A stretch of 64,000 nt of DNA from Lyngbya sp. CCAP 1446/10 (GCF_026130175.1 NZ_JAIGNI010000017.1:19764-83763), one strand, 5' to 3'. Numbered from the stretch's first letter, positions 8,678 through 18,299 are shown. A program made the numbers and translations. The notes: a model not told the origin generated them from the letters alone.

Positions 8678-11137
8678 ATGCCATCAACAGTCAGTACAGA
8701 ATCAACAGCGGTTCAATTTAACCAACAGGGAGAAACGTATTTATCCCAAGGGAAATTAGAAGAAGCGATCGCCTCCTGCGAGCAAGCTTTGAAGATTCAC
8801 CCCAATTTTGCCCCGGCTTACAAGACTTTGGGTAACGCGCTGCAAGCTCAAGGCAGGATGGAAGAGGCGCGGCACTGGTACGCTAAAGCTATTGAAATAG
8901 CACCGAATTTTGCGGAAGTATACGCGAATTTGGGCAGCATTAGCGCGCAGCAGGAAAAATGGTCGGAGGCGATCGGATTTTATCAAAAGGCGATCGCCCT
9001 GAAACCGAATTTCGCGGGAGTATACCGCAATTTAGCCAAAGTATTTGGACAAATTGGCAAAGGGGCAGAAGCTCAGGAATGCTGGTATCGTGCATTCTCT
9101 TTGGAACCAGAAAAAGCATCGCCGGCAGAACACTTAGGTATGGGTGATGCTTTTTTCCGGCAAGAAAAGTTTCCCGAAGCTATTTCTTGTTACGATCGCG
9201 CCATAAAATTAAATCCTAATTTGCCCCAGGCTTACCAAAATTTGGGCGAAGCGCTGAAAAAACAAGGCAAGTTAGAAGAAGCGACAGTATATTATCGCAA
9301 AGCTATTGAACTGAACGCAGCTAATGCGAGAAACGGCAGCGAGGGAGAGCAAACTTTGGCTGGTGCAACCGCGACTAACGGTGCTGCTAAGCCGCCACAA
9401 GTTCAACAACAAATACCGCAAAAAATTCAACAACCACAATTTCAACAACAAATACCTGAGCAAATATTGCGAAAAATACCGCAAGAAATACTGAAACAAA
9501 TACCGCAACAACTTCAACAACAGCTTGGGCGTCAACAAGTTCAGCAACCTGTTAATGCTGGAATTACTACAGAAGATCCAGAAGCATACAAAATACTGGC
9601 AGAAGGTTATTTTGCTCAGGGGAAATGGGAACAGGCAATTTCTGCTTGCAAGAAAGCTCTACAAATTAAGCCGGAAGCGCCGCTTTACAAAATGCTCGGC
9701 AACGCCCTCCAAGCTGTTAGCAAAATTGATGAAGCTAAAAGTTGCTATGTCAAAGCAATAGAAATTAATCCGAATTTTGCTGAAGCTTATGCTAATTACG
9801 GCAGCATTTGCGCGCAGCAAGAACAGTGGCAGCAAGCGGTTTCTGCTTACGAAAAGGCGATCGCGCTGAAACCAGATTTTGCAGGTGCTTTCCGCAATTT
9901 TGCGAAACTTTTGACTCAGTTAGGTAAGTCGGAAGCGGCGGCCGAAGCTTTGTATCGAGCTTTGGCGATCGACCCGAAATCGGTTCCGGCTGAGGAACAT
10001 GAGAATTTAGCTAAAACTTTGATCGAGCAAGGTAAGGTAGAGCAAGGAATTGACTGTTACCGGCGCGCGGTTGAGTTGAACCCAAATGCTGGCGCAGCTT
10101 ATCACGAATTGGGCGAACTTCTGAAGGGTCAAGAACAGTGGGAAGCGGCGGTAGATGCTTACACCAATGCCATTAAAACTAATCCCGAACTTTCTTGGTC
10201 GCACAACAATTTAGCTGAGTCGTTGGTGAAGTTGGAACGCTGGGAGGAAGCTGTAAATGCTTACCGCAAGGCGATCGAATTAAATCCTGATTTTAGTTGG
10301 TCTCACAACAATTTAGCAGACGTGCTGCTGAAGTTGGAACGCTGGGATGAAGCGGTTGTGGCTTACACCAAAGCAACTGAATTAAATCCAGAGTTTAGTT
10401 GGTCTCACAATTATTTAGCTGACGCGCTGATTAAACTGGAACGGTGGGAAGAGGCAATTTCGGCTTACCAAAGGTCGATCGAACTTAACCCCGAACATTT
10501 TTGGGCGCACAACAATTTAGCAGAAGCGCTGGTGAATTTGGAACGCTGGGATGAGGCGGTGGTTGCGTACCGGCGCGCTAATGAACTGAATCCGAGTTTC
10601 TTCTGGTCGCACAGTAAGTTGGGCGACGTGCTGCTAGAAATGGAAAGGTGGGATGAGGCGATCGAGGTTTACCGTCGCGCGGCGGAGTTGAATGGCGATT
10701 TTCCGTGGACTTATTACAACATGGGGACGGCTTTTGAGAAGCTGGAACGGTGGGATGAGTCGATCGCTGCTTACCGCTGTGCTGTGGAAATTCAGCCGAA
10801 TTTGCCGTGGATTTCGCAGAAGCTGGCTGATGCTTTGAGGATGCGATCGCAGTGGGATTTGCAGCAGGCGATGCGTTTGTACCGCAGGGCGATCGAGGAG
10901 AAGCCTGATGATGTGCAGTTGTATCACAAGGCGCTGGAAATTGCGCCGAATGATGCTGATCTTTATGTGGGGTTGGCTGATGCTTTGGTGCGGCAGAATT
11001 GGCCTGATGGGGCGATCGTCTTTTATCAGATGGCGTTGCAGGTGCGGCCTGATGACGAGGCTATTTCTGGGCTGTTAGAAGAAGTATTAAAAAAAAAGGG
11101 TATAACTAAAACGACGGGAAAGGGCGATAGATATTAA
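8678..11137 (+). CDS. Large tetratricopeptide-repeat protein with internal duplication
   Basis: An 819-residue protein made almost wholly of TPR units. Residues about 10-215 and 300-500 are two copies of the same five-to-six-repeat block (shared ANLGSI.AQQ and KAIALKPNFAG patterns), joined by a Gln/Pro-rich linker at about 235-300 (repeated QQIPQ units). Residues about 500-730 hold about seven nearly identical 34-residue units with the signature SWSHNNLA..LVKLERW. TPR arrays are protein-interaction scaffolds; in cyanobacteria they often sit beside glycosylation genes. No signal peptide or membrane segment is visible. A decayed extra TPR unit lies just after the stop. The specific role is unknown. 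Confidence 0.9.
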   Translation: MPSTVSTESTAVQFNQQGETYLSQGKLEEAIASCEQALKIHPNFAPAYKTLGNALQAQGRMEEARHWYAKAIEIAPNFAEVYANLGSISAQQEKWSEAIGFYQKAIALKPNFAGVYRNLAKVFGQIGKGAEAQECWYRAFSLEPEKASPAEHLGMGDAFFRQEKFPEAISCYDRAIKLNPNLPQAYQNLGEALKKQGKLEEATVYYRKAIELNAANARNGSEGEQTLAGATATNGAAKPPQVQQQIPQKIQQPQFQQQIPEQILRKIPQEILKQIPQQLQQQLGRQQVQQPVNAGITTEDPEAYKILAEGYFAQGKWEQAISACKKALQIKPEAPLYKMLGNALQAVSKIDEAKSCYVKAIEINPNFAEAYANYGSICAQQEQWQQAVSAYEKAIALKPDFAGAFRNFAKLLTQLGKSEAAAEALYRALAIDPKSVPAEEHENLAKTLIEQGKVEQGIDCYRRAVELNPNAGAAYHELGELLKGQEQWEAAVDAYTNAIKTNPELSWSHNNLAESLVKLERWEEAVNAYRKAIELNPDFSWSHNNLADVLLKLERWDEAVVAYTKATELNPEFSWSHNYLADALIKLERWEEAISAYQRSIELNPEHFWAHNNLAEALVNLERWDEAVVAYRRANELNPSFFWSHSKLGDVLLEMERWDEAIEVYRRAAELNGDFPWTYYNMGTAFEKLERWDESIAAYRCAVEIQPNLPWISQKLADALRMRSQWDLQQAMRLYRRAIEEKPDDVQLYHKALEIAPNDADLYVGLADALVRQNWPDGAIVFYQMALQVRPDDEAISGLLEEVLKKKGITKTTGKGDRY

Positions 11138-11255
11138 TTCTGATTTAGCTGAAGTTCATGATAAGTTGGGTCATAGTTTGGCTAAAGTGGTGCGACAACA
11201 GGAAGCTAGTGTTTGTTGTAGTCGGGGACTGGAAGTGAAGGCGAAGGGCAGGTGA
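11119..11255 (+). pseudogene. Decayed TPR unit after the TPR gene stop
   Basis: In the +1 frame relative to the preceding gene, the DNA reads RAIDINSDLAEVHDKLGHSL, continues as AKVVRQQEAS and GLEVK, and ends at TGA 11253-11255. This matches the TPR consensus (xAIxLNPDLAEVHxxLGxxLxxQ...). It has no start codon of its own, so it looks like a frameshifted remnant of a once longer TPR gene. A 9-A run at 11089-11097 lies upstream, but a single-base slip there gives an early stop, so the break is not a simple slip at that site. Confidence 0.55.
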
Positions 11256-11319
11256 TAGTATTCCTATATCTGCAATTCCATTGAAGATTGACTGTAATTC
11301 AGTAAAAGGTAGTAAAACT

Positions 11320-14300
11320 ATGCTTATGGAAATTAAAAAAATGGAAGTGGCTGAACTATTAATATTAGGGAATACACTAAGAGAACAAAATAAAATAGAT
11401 GAAGCGGCGGCAGTTTACAGTCAATCGCTCTATCTCAACCCTAGTTGTTTTTGGGCCCATTATCACTTAGCTAATATTTGGTTAGAACAGGCGAAAGTAA
11501 ATGAGGCAATAGTTTCTTACCAAAGAGCAATTGAGATTGATCCTAGCTTTCATTGGAGTTATCATCATCTGGGCAATGCTTTTGCCCAACAACAAAGATG
11601 GCAGGAAGCTGCTGTTTCCTTCCAGCAAGCGCTCTCTCTTCACTCGGAGCATTATGGAACTTATCATGGCTTGGGTCAAAGTTTACAAAAACTAGGAAAC
11701 TTTGACGAAGCGATCGTGGCTTTTCAGAAAGGAATAGAATTAAACCAAGATAGTGATTGGCTAAAATCAGATTTAATTGGGGCAATTGAACAAAAGCTAG
11801 ATCTAAAAAATCAGCTTTTATTCAATACTTATTACTCATTGGCTCAGTCTTTTGTAAAACAGGGCAAACAAGAAGAAGCTATAAGTTACTGGCTGATAAT
11901 TTTACAGCAGTTCTCAAATATTTTGGAACCAGAAACTTTAAGACAAGTAGCTAGTAATATTATAGGGGAACAATTAGTAGATGACGATCGCATAAAAATC
12001 TATGGCAAAATAAGTAAAATGTTTTTTCATAAAGGACAGTTAGAACAAGCGATTACTATTCTGTGTAGCGCCATTTTACTTAACTCTAATTGCCAAGAAT
12101 TATATCACATTCTTGGGGAAATTATTTCTCAAAAAATGGGATTACAATCAGAATTAGACCAGTTGAGAATGGATTTAGATGAAACACAAACTCAATTGCT
12201 ACAAGTTCAGGCAAAATTAACTAAGTCGGAAGATATTAAAACAGCCTTTAATGAAACACAAACTCAATTACTACAACTTCAGGCAGAATTAACTATATCT
12301 AAAAATATTGCTAAAAAATCTATTAGCTATTACCAATGGGCTGTTGAAAGCCATCCTGAAGAATTGCTAAGTAAAAAAGAGTGGGAGCAAGCAACTAATA
12401 CCTTACGTTACGCTATGGAAATTGCCCCAGAGTCGGGGTATAATGCTTATGTTTTGGGGTTAGCATTGACTAGAATTGGTCAAGAAGAAGAGGCACTTGC
12501 GGTGTTTCATAGGGCGGTAGAATTATTAGAACAACAAGCAAAGGTAGAATTGACGATACTTTCCTATCAAGAGATGCTAAAGCTATCGTCAAATGGAGAT
12601 ATATTCTTTAAATTAGGGATGCTGCTGGCACAGTGTGGTCGGTTTGCAGAAGCCTTAACCGCATACGAACAGGCTTTGCAAAGCCCGTCAGGAAAACCAG
12701 AAGATTATGCCAAATTGGCAGTGATTTTAGTCCAGCAAGGATTTGGAGAAGAAGTATTTAATTGCGGTCAAAAGTTAGAAAGAACCAATGATCTGATTAA
12801 GCTCTATCAAGAGCTAGGTTTGTTGTTATACCAAGAAGGTTTGGTAACTGAGGCGGTTAGATTTTTTCAGCAAGTACCGGGAGTCAAAACGTCTGGGAAA
12901 TGGAAAATTTATCAGGACATTTGGGATGATTTGAACCAAAAAGATGTGTTAGCAGCAGGAGATTGGAACTATCCTACAGAAATTGAGTTAGAAGAAGTGG
13001 CAAAATACTTTGCTAATATTAGTAACTACAGAGTAATGACTCTGGATTCATTGAGTGAATCTGATAAAGATTATCTAGAAAAGCATGGCTTATATCTGCC
13101 ATATTTGAAACTATTTATAAATAAAACTTTTAGCTTAGAGCAAATACTAATTAAGAGTTTTGATGACTCACCAGAAATATTAGGCAAAAAAATTAACTTA
13201 GCAGGCTATGGTTCTTGTGATTTTTCTTATGAACAAAGTCTGATAGAAACAGGCTATATCTACTCGTTCTGTCCCTTCAGTGGAAAAATTTTGCGCTCTA
13301 ATCAATCCCTTGTAATTAATCACAGAGACCTTGATGATAAGCAACGATTTGATCTTCATGGTTTTTGTTATAGATTTGTGGGAGAGGAAGTGTTTTACCT
13401 GATGACAGGTCATGTCTTTGGCTACATTTTGCTGATCTACTTTCCTAAATTAGATTTAATTATAAACATTAATGCCTATCACCTAGCAGATTTCAGTTAC
13501 AAACCGGTAGAAAATATGAACAAACTCAAAAGTTATATGGTTACTTGCTGGAAACAGGTAAAATCATACATCGCATCCCCTCATGTAAAACAAGTAGTTG
13601 ATGTAATTGGTTTACAATTTAATATGGGTCATTACTTTTGGCAAGATCTAGTAGGTATTCATGTTCTGTGTAAAAATGGTCTTCTTCATAAACTAGATAA
13701 AATTTTAGTAGGACCCGGAGATTATTTGAGGGCTAAAGACGTATTTCCGGAAATACCCTCGGAAAAATTTGTTGAAGTTGAGGATGTGTTGCAAGTTTTT
13801 AAAACTGTTGTAGCCAATAATTATGTAGCCTTAAAAGTCAATGGGATTTTTATAGAAGAGGATTTAGCTACTAAGGTATATCAGGGTGGAATCAAGCAAT
13901 CTTCAAATGTTTTTTTACAGGAAGTGGAAAAAGCTAAAAAACATTTTCCTTTAATATTGATATGGATTCGTAGTCATAGCCGAGTCTGGTTGTCTCAAGT
14001 AGAAGGATTTGCTAATATCATTAATACATTAGCTGCTGAGTTCCCTAATTTAGGGATTATATTTGATGGTTGGGGAAGCAAAAAAACTTATGAGGAAGGT
14101 ACCGCTAGAGAAATAGAAAGGGTCAATGAAACTATCCATAAAATTTTACCTCTGATTACTCAAGATGTTTACATATATAACTCTAATGGTAGCATGAACC
14201 ATCAAAAAGTGGTGTGTTCAAGACTTATAGACTGTTACATAGCATCTCATGGAAGTGCTCTGACTTTTCCTGTATGGATAGGGGGTAAACCAGGTGTTGT

Positions 14301-14493
14301 ACATGGAACACCTTATGACAAGGAACAATTTTCTAAATGTGAATTTTCAGGCATTTTTAGAGAAAATGTTGTAGATGCTATACCTTTATTACCTGATGTG
14401 TTTGACTCAAATGGATGGGTAAATGAGTATGATATGGATTGGCGAAGAATTTACGAGGAAGTTGTCAAAATAATACGCGGTCTTTCCAGTTAA
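11320..14493 (+). CDS. TPR protein with C-terminal glycosyltransferase-like domain
   Basis: About 1,057 residues from the ATG at 11320. The open frame reaches back to a TTG at 11281, but AAAGG lies suitably before 11320. The N-terminal 170 residues are TPR units (SFHWSYHHLGNAFAQQQ). A coiled-coil follows with two near-identical ETQTQLLQ segments (about 275-330), then more TPR to about 530. The last 400 residues form a separate globular domain with GHVFGYILL, WIRSHSRVWL, GIIFDGWGSKK and SHGSALTFPVWIGGKPGVVHG. That last motif recalls the C-terminal nucleotide-sugar site of some GT61-like glycosyltransferases, but this is only a resemblance. It may be a TPR-tethered sugar transferase acting with the downstream glycan operon. 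Confidence 0.8.
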   Translation: MLMEIKKMEVAELLILGNTLREQNKIDEAAAVYSQSLYLNPSCFWAHYHLANIWLEQAKVNEAIVSYQRAIEIDPSFHWSYHHLGNAFAQQQRWQEAAVSFQQALSLHSEHYGTYHGLGQSLQKLGNFDEAIVAFQKGIELNQDSDWLKSDLIGAIEQKLDLKNQLLFNTYYSLAQSFVKQGKQEEAISYWLIILQQFSNILEPETLRQVASNIIGEQLVDDDRIKIYGKISKMFFHKGQLEQAITILCSAILLNSNCQELYHILGEIISQKMGLQSELDQLRMDLDETQTQLLQVQAKLTKSEDIKTAFNETQTQLLQLQAELTISKNIAKKSISYYQWAVESHPEELLSKKEWEQATNTLRYAMEIAPESGYNAYVLGLALTRIGQEEEALAVFHRAVELLEQQAKVELTILSYQEMLKLSSNGDIFFKLGMLLAQCGRFAEALTAYEQALQSPSGKPEDYAKLAVILVQQGFGEEVFNCGQKLERTNDLIKLYQELGLLLYQEGLVTEAVRFFQQVPGVKTSGKWKIYQDIWDDLNQKDVLAAGDWNYPTEIELEEVAKYFANISNYRVMTLDSLSESDKDYLEKHGLYLPYLKLFINKTFSLEQILIKSFDDSPEILGKKINLAGYGSCDFSYEQSLIETGYIYSFCPFSGKILRSNQSLVINHRDLDDKQRFDLHGFCYRFVGEEVFYLMTGHVFGYILLIYFPKLDLIININAYHLADFSYKPVENMNKLKSYMVTCWKQVKSYIASPHVKQVVDVIGLQFNMGHYFWQDLVGIHVLCKNGLLHKLDKILVGPGDYLRAKDVFPEIPSEKFVEVEDVLQVFKTVVANNYVALKVNGIFIEEDLATKVYQGGIKQSSNVFLQEVEKAKKHFPLILIWIRSHSRVWLSQVEGFANIINTLAAEFPNLGIIFDGWGSKKTYEEGTAREIERVNETIHKILPLITQDVYIYNSNGSMNHQKVVCSRLIDCYIASHGSALTFPVWIGGKPGVVHGTPYDKEQFSKCEFSGIFRENVVDAIPLLPDVFDSNGWVNEYDMDWRRIYEEVVKIIRGLSS

Positions 14494-14945
14494 TTAAAAG
14501 CCACACAATACAATTAATTTTAGATATCTAGTGAGCCTAAGTCATTGGTGTAAATATGTAGAAGCGATGCCAAGATTGCCTCCAGGCATTGAGATGGCAA
14601 CTACGGGGGAATTGCCTCTGGAAGGGATACACAATTCATTCAGCCTCGCTATAGTTCATTGGAACTGTTTTATAATCTAACAATGTGGTACTATCTAATT
14701 ACTAGAAATCACCCATGCTAGAAGTAATCTAAGGAAACAACACAATGATAAGCCATCATAAATGAACTTAGAAATTGGCGTTGCTGAACTTCAGTATGAT
14801 CTGCCTGTAGGGGTAGAGCCAAGAGTGCTTACCCCGTCGGCGGTAGGAGCTCGACCGGGGGGGATTGCCCCTACGAATTTCATACTGAAGTTCAGCAACG
14901 CCTAGAAATTTTCTACTCGGTTACTGATGAATGAGGAATCATAGA
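14494..14945. other. Intergenic region holding a MITE
   Basis: This 450-bp gap separates the TPR/glycosyltransferase-like gene from the ATP-grasp operon. The left half has no evident coding. The right half holds the inverted-repeat element at 14777-14902. The sequence from 14911 to 14945 (GATGAATGAGGAATCATAGA) supplies the ribosome-binding site of the operon's first gene. Confidence 0.6.
14777..14902. mobile_element. 126-bp MITE with 23-bp terminal inverted repeats and 8-bp target duplication
   Basis: The left end 14777-14799 (GGCGTTGCTGAACTTCAGTA plus TGA) is a perfect reverse complement of the right end 14880-14902. Immediately outside, the octamer TAGAAATT occurs on both sides (14769-14776 and 14903-14910), as expected for a target-site duplication. 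The 80-bp core has no coding capacity and contains its own partial palindrome (GTAGGGG and CCCCTAC). This is a miniature non-autonomous element, mobilised in trans by an IS that makes 8-bp duplications. No matching transposase is in the window. Confidence 0.85.
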
Positions 14946-16004
14946 ATGGCTAAAATTCTCGTCGGCGGCTCAGGTGGCGCTCCATCTAACAACTTTATTC
15001 GCTCATTACGCGAATCTTCTCGTAATGACTATCTAATCGGTATGTCTTGCATTCCTTCAGATCTATTCTTAGCAGATACCGAAGAAAAGCATCTGGTTCC
15101 TTATGCAGTAGATCCTGAATATCCAGAAGCAATACTGAGACTTTTACAGAAGACTCAACCAGACTTTTTACACTTGCAAAATGATTTTGAGGTACTAGCT
15201 ATCTCTCGCCTCCGAGATCAAGTTCAAGCGCTGGGAGTCAAGCTTTTTCTGCCTGCCTCAGATACGGTGGAAAATTGTGTAGATAAGTATGAATCCTACA
15301 AGATTTGGAGTCAATCTGGGATTAAAGTGCCTGAAACTATCATGCTCCATACTCCAGAAGACCTAAAATTGGCATTTGAAAAGTTTGGTCATAAGGTTTG
15401 GGTGAGAGCCATTACAGGAGGTGGCGGACGCTGGGCACTCCCAACGGATAACTTTGATTTTGGCAAGTTATGGATTGACCGTTTTCAAGGTTGGGGTGAA
15501 TCTACAGCAGCAGCGTGCCTCACTCCCCAGAGTATTACTTGGCTCTCCATTTGGTACGAGGGAGAGCTGGTAGTAGCTCAAACCAGGCGGCGGAGAAGTT
15601 GGAACTTTGGCAACCGAACACTTTCTGGAGTTACTGGAATTACAGGGGTTGCTGAAACCTGTTCCGATGCGATTGTAGACCAAGTGGCACAAGATGCTAT
15701 CTTAGCAATTGACCAGAAGCCACACGGGATATTTGGCGTAGACATGACCTACGACCAAGAAGGGTGCCCTAACCCTACGGAGATCAATATTGGTCGATTC
15801 TTTACTACCCATTACTTTTTCACTAAAGCTGGTCTAAATATGCCAGAAATCTACTGTAATATTGTTTTAGATGGAAAATTTCCAACTCTCGATCGTAAAA
15901 TTAATCCGCTACCGAATGGCTTGGTGTGGATCAGGGGTATGGATGTGGAACCTGTGATGACAACTGTTGAAGAAATGGAAAAAATGGAGCAATGTCAACT
16001 TTAA
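14946..16004 (+). CDS. ATP-grasp domain protein (CarB-like ligase)
   Basis: About 352 residues from the ATG at 14946, chosen over the ATG at 14931 because GAGG sits 8 nt before it. The N-terminus (MAKILVGGSGGAPSNNFIRSL) is a Rossmann-like pre-ATP-grasp domain. The ATP-grasp fold follows, with the glycine-rich lid VRAITGGGGRWAL near residue 160 and late metal/ATP residues in GIFGVDMTYD and NPTEINIGR. It resembles carbamoyl-phosphate-synthase-like ATP-grasp proteins found in polysaccharide clusters, which form amide or phosphate-ester bonds on unknown acceptors. It is the first gene of a six-gene coupled operon and overlaps the epimerase start by 13 bp. Confidence 0.8.
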   Translation: MAKILVGGSGGAPSNNFIRSLRESSRNDYLIGMSCIPSDLFLADTEEKHLVPYAVDPEYPEAILRLLQKTQPDFLHLQNDFEVLAISRLRDQVQALGVKLFLPASDTVENCVDKYESYKIWSQSGIKVPETIMLHTPEDLKLAFEKFGHKVWVRAITGGGGRWALPTDNFDFGKLWIDRFQGWGESTAAACLTPQSITWLSIWYEGELVVAQTRRRRSWNFGNRTLSGVTGITGVAETCSDAIVDQVAQDAILAIDQKPHGIFGVDMTYDQEGCPNPTEINIGRFFTTHYFFTKAGLNMPEIYCNIVLDGKFPTLDRKINPLPNGLVWIRGMDVEPVMTTVEEMEKMEQCQL

Positions 16005-16939
16005 ATTTATTGGAGAGAAAGACAGTTTTAGTGACTGGTGCTACTGGGTTCATTGGCGCTCATTTAGTGCGCCGTCTGTCCCAGAATCCTGCCATCCATC
16101 TGGTGCTTCTTACTAGAAAACCTATGGTTGAAAGTCGAGATGGCATAACTTGCATAGCAGCAGCTCTCGACCAACTGACAAAGAAAACCTGGCAAGCAGC
16201 AGGCATAGAAAAAATTGATGTGGTACTTCATCTGGCGGCATTCATTCCCAAAAGTAATGATGCCATTAATGCGGTGGAACAGGTGTACCGAGACAACCTT
16301 CTGGGAACCCGCAGCCTATTAGAAAGCCTTCCAACTCCGCCTCAACGAATTGTTTTCGCTAGTACCATTGATGTGTATGCCGCACTACCTGATGGCGTAG
16401 CTTTGAGTGAATCATCACCCATTGAACCTGCTAGTTTATATGGGGCATCAAAGCTATTTTGCGAACAACTAATTCGTACCTACGCTCGCCAGCAAGATTG
16501 CAATTATGCTATTTTGCGTTATGGTCATATATTTGGTTCAGGGGAAGCAGCTTATAAGAAGTTAATCCCCCAGACAATCCAGCGATTACTTCAAGGGAAA
16601 GCTCCAATTTTGTATGGGGACGGGAGTGCGGAGCGGGATTTTTTGTACGTGGAAGATGCAGTTGAAGCAACTTTGCGAGCAGCTACTTCTGAGATCCAGC
16701 AAATAAGCCCTCTTAACATAGTGCGTGGAGAATCAAGCTCAATCCGCAGCATCATTGAAACTCTCATTCAGCTTACCGAATTTTCAGGGACTATTCAATA
16801 TTTAGCGGATAAGCCAGTAGGAAATTCTTTGCGTTTTGACAGTAGCAAAATGCAGGATATTCTGGGGAAATGGAAACTTATTTCCTTAGAAGAAGGTCTA
16901 AAAAATGAAGTTGAGTATTTTCGGAATCTAATCCCATGA
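15992..16939 (+). CDS. NAD-dependent epimerase/dehydratase (extended SDR)
   Basis: A 315-residue extended short-chain dehydrogenase. The NAD-binding GATGFIG is at 16-22, and the catalytic YxxxK is Y150-K154 in SLYGASK, with Ser/Thr in FASTIDVY just upstream. RDFLYVEDAVEA near residue 210 is typical of nucleotide-sugar epimerases and dehydratases. The substrate is likely an NDP-sugar, but the exact reaction cannot be read from sequence. Its start overlaps the ATP-grasp gene by 13 bp and its stop overlaps the methyltransferase start by 4 bp (ATGA), implying translational coupling. Confidence 0.88.
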   Translation: MSTLNLLERKTVLVTGATGFIGAHLVRRLSQNPAIHLVLLTRKPMVESRDGITCIAAALDQLTKKTWQAAGIEKIDVVLHLAAFIPKSNDAINAVEQVYRDNLLGTRSLLESLPTPPQRIVFASTIDVYAALPDGVALSESSPIEPASLYGASKLFCEQLIRTYARQQDCNYAILRYGHIFGSGEAAYKKLIPQTIQRLLQGKAPILYGDGSAERDFLYVEDAVEATLRAATSEIQQISPLNIVRGESSSIRSIIETLIQLTEFSGTIQYLADKPVGNSLRFDSSKMQDILGKWKLISLEEGLKNEVEYFRNLIP

Positions 16940-17652
16940 GCCATAGTGAAGAAAAAGACAGAGTTGAACAGATATCAGATTGGTATTTAAAGGAGCAGCT
17001 TGATTTTGACAAGCGCTTAATTCGCCTCCGCTACCAAAGTCTGAAACCTTACTTGCAAGCACCGGAAGGCTTGGAACTAGGGTCAGCAGAAGGGGAAATG
17101 ACCCAATTTTTATTACAGGACTTTGCAAGACTAACCTGTGTAGAAGGTTCGGCTGAACTGTTGGCTAATATTCTTGATGCTCCCAATTTGGTCAAGATAC
17201 ACGCACTATTCGAGGAGTTTGAACCAGACAGGCAATTCAATACGATTGTTATGGAACATATTCTGGAACATATAGAGGAGCCAGTGGCATTGTTGCAACG
17301 TGCCAAACATTGGTTAGCTCCTGGGGGGAAAATCCTCGCAGGTGTGCCAAATGGTAATTCTATTCATCGGCTTGTCGCTGTCAAAATGGGACTATTGAAA
17401 CATCCTTGTGAACTGAACGCAAGAGATCATTCCTTGGGACATCGCCGTGTGTACACGCCTGAAACATTTAGGCAGGACATAGAACTTTCAGGACTTCATA
17501 TTACTGAAATGGGGGGTGTTTTTTTCAAACCTCTTTCCAATCAGCAAATTCAGGATTATTGGACGGAAGAGATGATTCAAGGTTTCTATGAATTAGGTAA
17601 GGATTTTCCCCACTATGCGGCAGAGATATATGCTGTTTGTGAACTGCCATGA
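16936..17652 (+). CDS. SAM-dependent class I methyltransferase
   Basis: A 238-residue class I methyltransferase. Motif I is LELGSAEGEMTQFLL near residue 45, with the acidic cofactor-binding residue in CVEGS. Motif IV is FNTIVMEHILEHIEEP near 100, followed by HWLAPGGKILAGVPN. This pattern matches methyltransferase type 11/12 proteins common in polysaccharide clusters, where they methylate a sugar or a glycan chain end. It is joined to its neighbours by 4-bp ATGA overlaps on both sides. Confidence 0.88.
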   Translation: MSHSEEKDRVEQISDWYLKEQLDFDKRLIRLRYQSLKPYLQAPEGLELGSAEGEMTQFLLQDFARLTCVEGSAELLANILDAPNLVKIHALFEEFEPDRQFNTIVMEHILEHIEEPVALLQRAKHWLAPGGKILAGVPNGNSIHRLVAVKMGLLKHPCELNARDHSLGHRRVYTPETFRQDIELSGLHITEMGGVFFKPLSNQQIQDYWTEEMIQGFYELGKDFPHYAAEIYAVCELP

Positions 17653-18299
17653 TTCAATTTGTTATTGTTGACCTAGACGGCCCTATTTTGGATGGAAAAT
17701 TTCGACATTATGCCTGTTATAGTCAAATTTTAATGCAACGAGGCTATACACCAATTAGTTTGGAAAACTATTGGCAGATGAAGCGAGAACAAGTGAATCG
17801 GAGAGAGCAGTTAGCAGCATCTGGATCTGAATCAATGTATGAAGAATTCTTACAGGCTTGGCTGAAATTAATTGAACAGCCACAATTTCTGGCGTTAGAT
17901 CGCCCACAACCGGGTATGATTGATAAATTACAACAATGGCGCAATTCGGGACTTCAATTAATTTTGGTCACTCTGCGACGCTCCCCAGAACGTCTTCATG
18001 CTCAACTGGTTGAATTAGGCTTAGATAGTCTTTTAGATTATGTATTGCCGTGCGCTCATCAATTAGGAGCAAATGGCAAAGTTGAACAAGTTAAAAAAGC
18101 AGTTAGCCAAGTATCTCCTGAAAATTCTATTTGGATTGGGGATACAGAGGTAGATGTTGAAGCTGCCAGATTACTGGGATGTCCCATCTGGGCAGTTACC
18201 TGCGGTCTTCGCACAGAATTATACTTAGCATCCCTATCTCCTGATTTCTTAAGTCCTGACTTATCAAGTATTAATTTGAGGTGTTTAGATGGGAATTGA
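17649..18299 (+). CDS. HAD-superfamily hydrolase/phosphatase
   Basis: A 216-residue haloacid-dehalogenase-type hydrolase. Motif I is VDLDGPIL, with the nucleophile and acid Asp at 8 and 10. Motif II is LILVTLRRS near residue 100, and the motif IV acidic pair is in WIGDTEVDVEAARLLGC near 160. A helical cap lies between motifs I and II. In this operon it is probably a sugar-phosphate or nucleotide-sugar phosphatase, but no substrate can be named. It overlaps the methyltransferase by 4 bp and the ketoisomerase by 11 bp. Confidence 0.85.
   Translation: MIQFVIVDLDGPILDGKFRHYACYSQILMQRGYTPISLENYWQMKREQVNRREQLAASGSESMYEEFLQAWLKLIEQPQFLALDRPQPGMIDKLQQWRNSGLQLILVTLRRSPERLHAQLVELGLDSLLDYVLPCAHQLGANGKVEQVKKAVSQVSPENSIWIGDTEVDVEAARLLGCPIWAVTCGLRTELYLASLSPDFLSPDLSSINLRCLDGN

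Noticed and set aside
11089..11097. A9 run as a frameshift site restoring the TPR remnant
   Set aside because: A one-base insertion or deletion in the run leads to a stop within a few codons, so it does not reconnect the remnant frame.
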